A DNA stretch of 64,000 bases, from NCBI GenBank assembly GCA_965224535.1, contig CBDCZR010000020.1, positions 16,848 to 80,847 on the forward strand. Reading direction: 5' to 3'. This DNA comes from JBCDHN01 sp965224535 (GTDB lineage: Bacteria > Verrucomicrobiota > Verrucomicrobiia > Verrucomicrobiales > DEV007). Within the stretch, counting starts at the first letter, position 1. Each line of letters starts with the position of its first letter. This document shows, piece after piece, positions 1 through 7,305 of the stretch. The notes beneath the pieces are model-generated. The model was not told the DNA's origin and ran no database searches. It worked only from the letters and a program-made list of their open reading frames with translations. The translations under genes were made by a program, and so were the position numbers.

Positions 1-1548
1 GCGATGGGGTTCGGGCGGGACGATCGCGGGTTCGCCGACTTGTCGCTGGAATTGCTCGACGACGCCGGCCGAACCCTAGCAAGCGCGGGCGACACCGTGG
101 GTTTCGACCCAATCGTCGAGCACGAAATTCCCGCCGATGGCGATTACGTCGTCCGCGTCTCGATGATCGGCTACCACGGCTTTCCGCAAGCGGTTTACCG
201 GCTCACACTCGGCGATGTGGGCTACGCAACCGCGGTTTTTCCCAGCGGCGGCGCGCGGGGCGGCGAATTGCGGGCCGAACTGGCCGGATTCAACCTAACA
301 ACGCCAAAAACGGCCGCGTTTAGCCTACCTAAATCACCTCACCCGATTTTTTACGCCCAACCCGCCGGATTGCCGGTTCACGATCTGGCGCTCCATCTCT
401 CCCTGGGACCGGAAATCCTAGAAACCGAGCCTAACAACGCCAAAATCACGGCCACGCCGCTTAGCATCCCGGGAATCGCAAATGGCCGGTTTTTGGCCGA
501 AAATGACGAGGACTGGTACCGCCTTTCGTTGGCCAAAAACCAGAAAATCGAGCTGGAAATCATGGCCCAGCGTCACCTGCGCTCGCCCATCGACACTCGC
601 CTGGAGATTTTCGACGCGAACGGCAAATCGGTGGCCGCAAACGACGACGGAGCGATTTTCGGCGGCGAAACGACGCACGAATTCAACGCGTTCGACAGCT
701 ACCTCCCTTTCGCCGCGAAGGAAGCCGGCGACTACTTCCTCCGGGTCACCGACGAAACCGGCGCAAGCGGCCCGCGCACCGTTTACCGGCTCTTTTCCCG
801 CGAAAGTAAGCCGGATTTTCGCGCCTATCACTGGCCGGACGCCGTGCCGGTTTGGGGCCCCGGTTCGACTGCCTCATTCGCCGTGGAAATCATCCGTCTC
901 GGCGGGCTCAAGGCGGACGTGGAGTTTCGCGTCGAAGGTCTGCCCGAAGGTTGGAGCAGCGCCGCCGGTTATTCGTGCCTGAACGACTACCGCGGACCCA
1001 AAGCCGCGCTCGGGACCAAGGCGCTGATCACCATCACCGCCCCGCCTGACGCGAAAATCGGCGACTTGGCCGACTTCCAAGTTCTCGCCCGCGCCGAAGC
1101 GGAATCCGGCGTCATCGAGCACCGCGCACAAGCCCTGACACTGTACCAAAACTCCGATCCGCACCAATTTCAGCTCAGCCCCGCCGCCCGCGCCGTCGTC
1201 GCCGCGCCGCAGGGCCCCTGGCTCGACACGGCAACCACCGCCCTGGACGTAAAACCCGGCGATAAGCTTACTATCCCGGTTACGCTCCACAACCTCGGCG
1301 AGAAGCCCGAATCGTTCCAAATCATCGCCAACCAGGCGCGCTCCCACCACATCGCCAGCTTCGGCGCGCCGGTCAAAGTCCCCGCCGGCGTCACGAAGTT
1401 CGACATGCCGCTGGAAATCCCCGCTTCTATGAAGCCCGGCGTCTACGGCATCGTCATCGCGCGCCAATGGCTCAGCAATCTGCGCGGCGGCCTGCCCGGT
1501 CCCTGCACGCCGGTGATTCGCCTGAAAGCGGCGCCGGACGATTCGTAG
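1..1548 (+). CDS. Secreted PPC-domain protein, 5' end cut by window edge
   Basis: The reading frame is open at base 1 and ends in TAG at 1546-1548, so the N-terminus with any signal peptide lies outside the window. Two regions look like bacterial pre-peptidase C-terminal (PPC) beta-sandwiches: residues about 1-75 (a DGDYVVRVSM-type strand) and about 139-268, which opens with ETEPNN and contains DWYRLSL and AGDYFLRVTD. The rest (about 270-514) is beta-rich and resembles NEW3/Ig-like spacer domains. In planctomycetes and Verrucomicrobiota such proteins are extracytoplasmic and often sit near DUF1549/DUF1553 genes. No enzymatic motif is visible, so it is probably a structural or binding module. 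The family call is good and the function is unknown. Confidence 0.8.
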   Translation, partial: AMGFGRDDRGFADLSLELLDDAGRTLASAGDTVGFDPIVEHEIPADGDYVVRVSMIGYHGFPQAVYRLTLGDVGYATAVFPSGGARGGELRAELAGFNLTTPKTAAFSLPKSPHPIFYAQPAGLPVHDLALHLSLGPEILETEPNNAKITATPLSIPGIANGRFLAENDEDWYRLSLAKNQKIELEIMAQRHLRSPIDTRLEIFDANGKSVAANDDGAIFGGETTHEFNAFDSYLPFAAKEAGDYFLRVTDETGASGPRTVYRLFSRESKPDFRAYHWPDAVPVWGPGSTASFAVEIIRLGGLKADVEFRVEGLPEGWSSAAGYSCLNDYRGPKAALGTKALITITAPPDAKIGDLADFQVLARAEAESGVIEHRAQALTLYQNSDPHQFQLSPAARAVVAAPQGPWLDTATTALDVKPGDKLTIPVTLHNLGEKPESFQIIANQARSHHIASFGAPVKVPAGVTKFDMPLEIPASMKPGVYGIVIARQWLSNLRGGLPGPCTPVIRLKAAPDDS

Positions 1549-1629
1549 CTACCGTCCGTTTCCGGCTTGCCATCGGCGGTTGTTAGGCTCTGTTTGCCGC
1601 CAAATCAAACACCCAAGCCCAACCCCAAA

Positions 1630-2148
1630 ATGACCAACTACAACTGGGAAACCACCTTCCTAAGCCTCTTCGACCGTTGCCTGGAACGCTACCGCGGCGG
1701 CGATGAAAACTTTGAGGGCTACTACACCGGCGAGGATCGCGAATTTCTGCGAACCATCGGCTACAAGCCCCGCGAATTTTTCGATTTCGTCGAGGATTTT
1801 GGCGATGGCGGCGATCCCACGCCCACCACCGCGGCGATGGTCGCCGCCGTGCGCCGCGATTACCTGCGCACCATCCAGAGCGGCAAGCTGAGCGATCGTG
1901 AAATTACCCCCGACGAGCTTCCCGGCAAAACCGAGGAGCTGGCCGGCATCGTCTGGCTGCCGCGCATCATCAAAAAAGCCGAAGGCAAGCTGCGCGGAGA
2001 ATTGCACCCTGACATCATGTTCAGTTGCGGCGGCGACCGCGCTTTTATGCATCGTCACGACATTCATCCGGCGGATTTTTTGCGCGTGATTTGGGCCGCG
2101 AAAGGGGACGCGGGTTACGTGGTTGACTACGTGAAGCAGCAGAGTTAG
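1630..2148 (+). CDS. DUF5069 domain-containing protein
   Basis: A 172-residue soluble protein that matches the DUF5069 family as I recall it from Verrucomicrobiota: an N-terminal WETTFLSLFDRCLERYR helix, a GYKPREFFDFVED segment and a C-terminal DFLRVIWAAKGD. No signal peptide, membrane segment or catalytic motif is visible. I start at the ATG at 1630. An in-frame ATG at 1567 would add 21 low-complexity residues (PPNQTPKPNPK) that look like leader DNA. The gene converges on the CreD-like gene across a GC-rich hairpin. The function is unknown. Confidence 0.8.
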   Translation: MTNYNWETTFLSLFDRCLERYRGGDENFEGYYTGEDREFLRTIGYKPREFFDFVEDFGDGGDPTPTTAAMVAAVRRDYLRTIQSGKLSDREITPDELPGKTEELAGIVWLPRIIKKAEGKLRGELHPDIMFSCGGDRAFMHRHDIHPADFLRVIWAAKGDAGYVVDYVKQQS

Positions 2149-2154
2149 CCCAGA

Positions 2155-2188
2155 CGCGCCGCCGAGGCAAAAATTCCCCGGCGGCGCG
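2155..2188. terminator. GC-rich hairpin between convergent genes
   Basis: A perfect 10-bp inverted repeat (CGCGCCGCCG at 2155-2164, CGGCGGCGCG at 2179-2188) with a 14-nt loop lies between the 3' ends of the DUF5069 gene (plus) and the CreD-like gene (minus). It has no U-tract on either side, so it is a candidate bidirectional transcription stop rather than a textbook intrinsic terminator. Confidence 0.5.
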
Positions 2189-2213
2189 AGAATTGCGTGG
2201 CTAACCAGAATCC

Positions 2214-3434
2214 TCAGCCAGCTTGCGGAACCGGCGGCGGAACCTGACGGCGTGGTTTGACGCTTTGGGCGAAAATCTTGGGCCAATCGACCTTCGCGGT
2301 CATCCACATGAGCAGCGCCAGGGTCAAAACGGCGCCGATGGTGATGGTTAGGCCGCTGAGCCCTTCGAAAAAGAAGCTGTAGCTGAACAGCACCATGTAG
2401 GCGGTTTGCGCCAACGCGGTGATGAGGGCAAAGCGCCGCCCGGCCACGGCCCAAACGTAGCCGCAGACCAATCCCAGCGAGACCACGCAGGAGACGAAAA
2501 ACGCGGGAAACAGCGGAATGACATCCACCAGGTAGGCGAGCAGGAGCTGGAAGGCGAAGTAACCCGCGGCGAGGAAGAAGTAGTTCATGGGATGCAAATT
2601 TTGCCCGCGCGCCATGCCCACGATGACGAGCACGGCGAAGAAAAAGAGCAGCGAAATGGGCGCGAAATACGTGATTCTGGCCACCGTTGGGCCGGGGTTC
2701 AACACGCTGGGCATGCCCATGCCGATGGCGTTGGCCGCGATGACGTCCGGATACTCCCAACCCAGCTTCCAACCGCCGTCAGCCGTTGTTTCGCGCGTGT
2801 TTGGCGAGCCCGTGCCGTGGGGAAAATCGATCTCCGCGAAGTTTGTCGCCATGGCGAGCGTAAAGTTGCGGATGCGCGGATTTTCGCCGAAAACGTAGCG
2901 CCAGGAGTCCAACCCGCGGGAGCGGTAGGCGATGGTTACCGGCATACTCGCCCCCGCTTCCAGGTGGACGGCTTCGGTGATTTTTCCCTCGCGCGGGGTG
3001 CGTTGCGTCGATTCCCGGTCGCCGACGCGAAGCTGAAAATCGTCGTAGCTCGTGCCTTTGGCCGGGAGCGTGAACTCCACGTAAACCGTCTGACGGATGG
3101 GCGTGGGATTGGCCACATCATAGGTCGCATGAAAGTCGACCCGGTAGGTGCGATACCAGAGCAGGCCCTTCTTTTTGCGGTCGTAGGCCAGGTCCACGGA
3201 GACGTTGCTGGCTTCCGGCTGAATTTCGCGCATGGCCTTGCGATTGGTCGGCGAGGCGTAGAAAATGCGCGGGTGTTGCTGGACCATGGGCGGGCCCCAG
3301 TTTCCCTCCACGTTGAGGCAGAGTTTCGAATTCTGCGCGTTGGTGCGGACGGCGACGGCTTCGCTAAGCAGGCGCCAACCTATGCTGGTGGCGGCAAAAA
3401 TGGCGCCGATGGCGACGAGGTGGATCAGTTTCAT
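2214..3434 (-). CDS. CreD-like inner-membrane protein
   Basis: A 406-residue protein with an N-terminal membrane helix (about 3-22), a long beta-rich extracytoplasmic region (about 40-260) and a cluster of hydrophobic helices from about 265 to 385. The C-terminal part, NYFFLAAGYFAFQLLLAYL followed by IPLFPAFFVSC, resembles the conserved membrane region of CreD (inner-membrane protein of the E. coli CreBC regulon, role in envelope stress not fully known). It ends in a Pro/Arg-rich tail. A secreted beta-rich protein is encoded 40 nt upstream on the same strand, so the two probably form an operon. No creBC two-component genes are in view. The match is by pattern and I give no gene symbol. Confidence 0.6.
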   Translation of the reverse strand: MKLIHLVAIGAIFAATSIGWRLLSEAVAVRTNAQNSKLCLNVEGNWGPPMVQQHPRIFYASPTNRKAMREIQPEASNVSVDLAYDRKKKGLLWYRTYRVDFHATYDVANPTPIRQTVYVEFTLPAKGTSYDDFQLRVGDRESTQRTPREGKITEAVHLEAGASMPVTIAYRSRGLDSWRYVFGENPRIRNFTLAMATNFAEIDFPHGTGSPNTRETTADGGWKLGWEYPDVIAANAIGMGMPSVLNPGPTVARITYFAPISLLFFFAVLVIVGMARGQNLHPMNYFFLAAGYFAFQLLLAYLVDVIPLFPAFFVSCVVSLGLVCGYVWAVAGRRFALITALAQTAYMVLFSYSFFFEGLSGLTITIGAVLTLALLMWMTAKVDWPKIFAQSVKPRRQVPPPVPQAG

Positions 3435-3474
3435 TTTTTTTCGTTTGTTCGATTTTTTTTTGGGTTTGGCAGGC

Positions 3475-5214
3475 TCACTCGTTGGCAGTTGGGCGTCGGT
3501 AAAAGACTTCCACCGCCGGTGCTTCGCCCTGGCAGAGTTGCTTCAGCAGCGAGACCGCGTTGGCCGATTTTGAGCTGCTTTCGGTGGGCTCCACGTTGCC
3601 GTCCACCGCGGTGATGGCGAAGACGCCGGGGATTCGCAGATCCCAGCAAAGCTTGTGGATGAAGAGCGGCGTTTCTGGCAAGGTTAGGGTAAGGCTGCCC
3701 TCGATTTCGGAAAGCGGCTCGCCGCGGTGCGCGTAATCCAGCGATACCTGGGTTTCGCCGGAGTCGCCCGCGAGGCTTAGCTCAATGGTGCGCTCGTCCC
3801 GTGCCACCGGCGTGGTCGGGCGGCCGTCGACGGTGCATTTCAACACCTCGCAGCCTTCCGGCAGCGTCGTTTGCCAAACCAGGGTGTGGTCGTGCTCGAT
3901 GGTGTAAGCCGCCCGGTTCAAGGTCTGGCCGTTTTTCTCAAGCTGCGTCTCAAAACAGGCCTCGACGATCGTCGCCTGAGCCGTGGAACGCCGCGGCAAC
4001 CAGCGCGGCGACACCTGAGCATCTGCGTTAGCCTGGAGGCTCACAAAATCCGCGTTGCCCAGCTTTTCGCGAAACCAACCGGAAATCCGCTGCGCTTCCG
4101 CGGACGCCGTCACGCCATCTCCGCCAATTTCCAGCCCTTCAGCCAGCGGAATGACGAACAGCGCCTCGCTTGACTCGCCCGGCTCGGCCCGCGGGACGGA
4201 AAGCGGCCACGATTCCGCCAGGGGCGAGACCGGCAGGTCAAAACTCAGCTCAATCTGGCGATCCAGCGTTCCGGCGTCTTCCCAGCTCAGTTGGTAGACC
4301 AGGTCGCCTTCGCTCGTTCGGCCGGGGCGCGACCGTTCCAGCGCGTTGCTGGAAATTTCCACGTTTCGCGCGTTTTTCGGCAAACGCAGCCCTAACGACT
4401 CGCCCTCACCGGTACGATCCCGGGCAAAAACACGCGCTTGGTGATGCAGGGCGCCATCCGCGTAACGCGCCAGGATTTGCGAAGAAATTTCCCACGTGCT
4501 GGGCACGACTTCTTTCGGCTGCTCCCTCTCCGCCGGCTGCGAAATTAGGCTCAGCTTCACCGACCCGGAATTCTGCGGTAAAGCCGCCGTCGCCACGCCA
4601 TCGGTCACCACCAGCGGCGAGCCGTTTAGCTCCAAACCACGTTCGGCCGGCACGCCGGTTACGCTCAAAACCTGCACCGTCGCCTCGCGCGGCTCCAGCT
4701 CCAGGATTTGCTCGCGAGATCCGCGTTGGCGCGGTGAGGTGAACTCCAGCGTTAGGCTAACCGGCCCCGTTTCCTGGCGCAGCAGGACGTATCCGCCGTC
4801 CCGCCAGACCACGCCGGCGTCCTCCGGTTCCACCCGGACCAACCTGCCGGAACCGCCGAGCAGCGGCACGGTGTGCCAGGCGTTGTCGTAGCTTTCCACC
4901 TCAAATCGGGCCGAAAGCTGCACGTTTTCCTCGCCGATCGTCACATCCGCGCGCAAAGCGCGAACCACCGCCTGAATTGGCGGCTTAGCTTCCTTGGGCT
5001 CCGCCTCCCGCGCCTTGGCTGCCTCCCACAGCCTGCGAACCTCGGCGTAAGGCAAGGTGACCCGCGCCTGATCGGACTCAAAGAAGCCGGGCGGGCTGGA
5101 TTTTGGGGTGATGGTGCTAGGGTCGGCGCTGGTTTCCTGGCCATGGGTCAGACCGCCCAAAACCAAAACAAAAGCGCCGCCGCAGAAGAAGAGGAAGGTT
5201 CGCGTTTTCATCAT
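3475..5214 (-). CDS. Secreted beta-rich protein of unknown function
   Basis: I start at ATG 5214 (MMKTRTFLFF), which gives a clean signal peptide ending near THGQ. The longer in-frame start at 5370 would add 52 residues of arginine/proline-rich leader and run into the divergent GNAT gene. The mature protein (about 555 residues) is rich in alternating beta-strand patterns and has no recognised catalytic motif or membrane anchor. It contains scattered cysteines near the C-terminus (KLCWDL, QLCQGE). It lies directly upstream of the CreD-like gene with a 40-nt gap, so the pair is likely co-transcribed and may act together at the envelope. I do not recognise the family. Confidence 0.65.
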   Translation of the reverse strand: MMKTRTFLFFCGGAFVLVLGGLTHGQETSADPSTITPKSSPPGFFESDQARVTLPYAEVRRLWEAAKAREAEPKEAKPPIQAVVRALRADVTIGEENVQLSARFEVESYDNAWHTVPLLGGSGRLVRVEPEDAGVVWRDGGYVLLRQETGPVSLTLEFTSPRQRGSREQILELEPREATVQVLSVTGVPAERGLELNGSPLVVTDGVATAALPQNSGSVKLSLISQPAEREQPKEVVPSTWEISSQILARYADGALHHQARVFARDRTGEGESLGLRLPKNARNVEISSNALERSRPGRTSEGDLVYQLSWEDAGTLDRQIELSFDLPVSPLAESWPLSVPRAEPGESSEALFVIPLAEGLEIGGDGVTASAEAQRISGWFREKLGNADFVSLQANADAQVSPRWLPRRSTAQATIVEACFETQLEKNGQTLNRAAYTIEHDHTLVWQTTLPEGCEVLKCTVDGRPTTPVARDERTIELSLAGDSGETQVSLDYAHRGEPLSEIEGSLTLTLPETPLFIHKLCWDLRIPGVFAITAVDGNVEPTESSSKSANAVSLLKQLCQGEAPAVEVFYRRPTANE

Positions 5215-5348
5215 GCGGCGCACTTTGCAGGCCGCGTGTGCGCGTTTTATGAACCCCCGGTGAAATGCCGGTGAATTTGGGCCGGCCGCGAGAATCGGCG
5301 CTATCCGGTTGATTTTGGCCGCGTGCGCGGGATTTTTCCGCAAAACGC

Positions 5349-5855
5349 ATGGAAGCAAACGACGCCCCACACATCCGCCCCGCCACTCCCGACGACGTTT
5401 CCGCGATTCACGGCTTGCTGCTGGAGTTGGCCGAGTTCGAAAAAATCACCCACCTCGTGGAGGCGACCGAAGATTCGACCCACGAAGCGTTGTTCGGCGA
5501 AAATCCGGCCGCAGAGGCGCTGGTGACCGAGGTGGAGGGGCAAATTGTGGCCACGGCGGTGTTTTTTCGCAATTATTCCACGTTTGTGGGCCGGCCCGGG
5601 CTCTACCTGGAGGACATCTACGTCCGCCCCGAGCATCGCGGGAAGGGAATCGGGCGCGCCCTGCTCGCGGAACTGGCGAAAATCGCAAAATCCCAAGGCT
5701 GCGGGCGCATGGAGTGGACGGTGCTCGACTGGAACCAACGCGCGATCGAATTCTACGAAAAACTGGATGCCGAGATCATGCAGGGCTGGCGCATCGTCAG
5801 GCTGCGCCGGGACGGCATCGCTCGCCTGGCCGGGCAAGACCCTCCGGCAAGCTGA
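5349..5855 (+). CDS. GNAT acetyltransferase, diamine (SSAT)-like
   Basis: A 168-residue GCN5-related N-acetyltransferase. The fold runs from IRPATPDDV (about 9) to the acetyl-CoA binding motif A, LYLEDIYVRPEHRGKGIG (about 85-102, R/Q-x-x-G-x-G/A form RGKGIG), then WTVLDWNQRAIEFYEKLDA (motif B). The string GRPGLYLEDIYV and the QGWRIVRL end are typical of the spermidine/spermine (diamine) N1-acetyltransferase subgroup, so a polyamine or related small amine is the likely substrate. This is an inference from family resemblance. It is divergent from the secreted-protein operon and precedes der by 55 nt on the same strand. Confidence 0.8.
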   Translation: MEANDAPHIRPATPDDVSAIHGLLLELAEFEKITHLVEATEDSTHEALFGENPAAEALVTEVEGQIVATAVFFRNYSTFVGRPGLYLEDIYVRPEHRGKGIGRALLAELAKIAKSQGCGRMEWTVLDWNQRAIEFYEKLDAEIMQGWRIVRLRRDGIARLAGQDPPAS

Positions 5856-5910
5856 GGCCAACTTAGGGCTTGAAGCCAGGGGCGAAACCGGCGATCAAAC
5901 GGCTACAACC

Positions 5911-7302
5911 TTGCCGTCCATTTCCCAAAATCTCCCCACGCTCGCCATCGTCGGCCGGCCTAACGTTGGTAAATCCGCCATCTTCAACCGATTTGCCGGC
6001 CGGCGCATTGCCATCGTGCACGATGAGCCCGGCGTGACCCGCGACCGCATCTCCGCCGTCTGCACCGCGGGACCGGCGCCGTTTGAGGTCATCGACACCG
6101 GCGGAATCGGCGCCTCGCTCGACGATGGCTTTGCCCAGCAAGTGCGTGCCGAGGCGGATATCGCCATTCACTCCGCTAACCTCATTTTGTTCGTGGTGGA
6201 CGGAAAAAGCGGCATTCACACCGTGGACGAAGACTTGGCCAACGTGCTGCGCCGCGCCGAGGTGGAAGTGATCCTGGCGGTGAACAAGGTGGACGACAAA
6301 AAGCACGAAAACGTGGTGGCCGACTTTGCGGGGCTGGGTTTCGGCAATCCGTTCGCGATTTCCGCCGAGCACGGCCGCAATTTCGACGCCCTAACGCGCC
6401 ACATCAGCCGAAAATTGGGCGCGGCGGGCGGCGAGCACGGCGAAACCGGGGAAACCGGCTCCACGCCTCCGGCTCCCTGTTCTATCGCCGTCGTGGGCCG
6501 GCCCAACGTGGGAAAATCCAGCCTCATCAACGCGATTTTGGACGACGAGCGCACCATCGTCAGCGATGTGGCCGGAACGACGCGCGATGCGGTGGACATC
6601 CCCTACGAGCGCGGCGGCGCCCGCTATACGCTCATCGACACCGCCGGAATCCGCAAGCGAACCAAGCGCGATAGCTCCGTGGAAGTCTTCAGCGTCATGC
6701 GCAGCGAGCGAAGCATACGGCGCGCGGATTTGTGCCTGCTGGTCATCGATTCGGCCGGCGGTGTGACCGCGATGGACCGGAAAATCGCCCGCAAAATTCT
6801 CGAGGAAAACAAGCCATGCCTCGTCATCCTCAACAAATTCGACCTCTTTCATCCCGACGCCCCAAAACGCGCCCGAATCGAGGAATTGCAGGCGCACGTG
6901 CAGCGGGAGTTGTTTTTCCTGCACTACGCCCCGCTGGTGGCGGTTTCGGCGCTGAAAGGGCAGTTTTTGCGCAAAATTTTCGGCGGGATCGAGCGCGTTC
7001 ATCGCGCTGCGAATGCGCCGATTGGCACTGGCGAGCTAAATCGCGTCCTCAAGCAAGCGATCGCGAAAAACCCGCCTCCGGCGCGGAAAAACCGCCGGCT
7101 TAACCTCCTCTACGCCACCACAAAACGCAGCGGCGACCGGCCTCGCGCGATGGAGGCGCCGCGTTTCCTGCTCTTCGTCAATCACGCGGATTTGCTCTCG
7201 CGCACCTACCAGCGCTACCTGGAAAACGCGCTGCGGGCGGCGTATGATTTGACGGGGCAGCCGGTGGATTTTCAGGTGCGTTCGCGCCGCGACGCGTCTT
7301 GA
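5911..7302 (+). CDS. der: Ribosome-assembly GTPase Der (EngA)
   Basis: Der is an essential double GTPase needed for 50S subunit assembly. Two G domains are visible, each with a Walker A of GRPNVGKS (about residues 12-19 and near 195), DTGG/DTAG switch II motifs and NKxD base-recognition motifs (NKVD, NKFD). A C-terminal KH-like domain follows, with FLLFVNHADLLSRTYQRYLEN. The length of 463 residues is normal. No ATG lies in frame near the conserved N-terminus. The best start is TTG at 5911 (MPSISQNLPTLAIVGRPN), and no strong Shine-Dalgarno is seen. The stop is 3 nt from the stop of the convergent DUF1549 gene. The family call is certain; the start is less so. Confidence 0.95.
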   Translation: MPSISQNLPTLAIVGRPNVGKSAIFNRFAGRRIAIVHDEPGVTRDRISAVCTAGPAPFEVIDTGGIGASLDDGFAQQVRAEADIAIHSANLILFVVDGKSGIHTVDEDLANVLRRAEVEVILAVNKVDDKKHENVVADFAGLGFGNPFAISAEHGRNFDALTRHISRKLGAAGGEHGETGETGSTPPAPCSIAVVGRPNVGKSSLINAILDDERTIVSDVAGTTRDAVDIPYERGGARYTLIDTAGIRKRTKRDSSVEVFSVMRSERSIRRADLCLLVIDSAGGVTAMDRKIARKILEENKPCLVILNKFDLFHPDAPKRARIEELQAHVQRELFFLHYAPLVAVSALKGQFLRKIFGGIERVHRAANAPIGTGELNRVLKQAIAKNPPPARKNRRLNLLYATTKRSGDRPRAMEAPRFLLFVNHADLLSRTYQRYLENALRAAYDLTGQPVDFQVRSRRDAS

Positions 7303-7305
7303 CGG

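Noticed and set aside
5545..5910. An N-terminal extension of Der to 5545
   Set aside because: These 122 codons overlap the GNAT gene in another frame and are not Der-like. Conserved Der sequence starts near the TTG at 5911.
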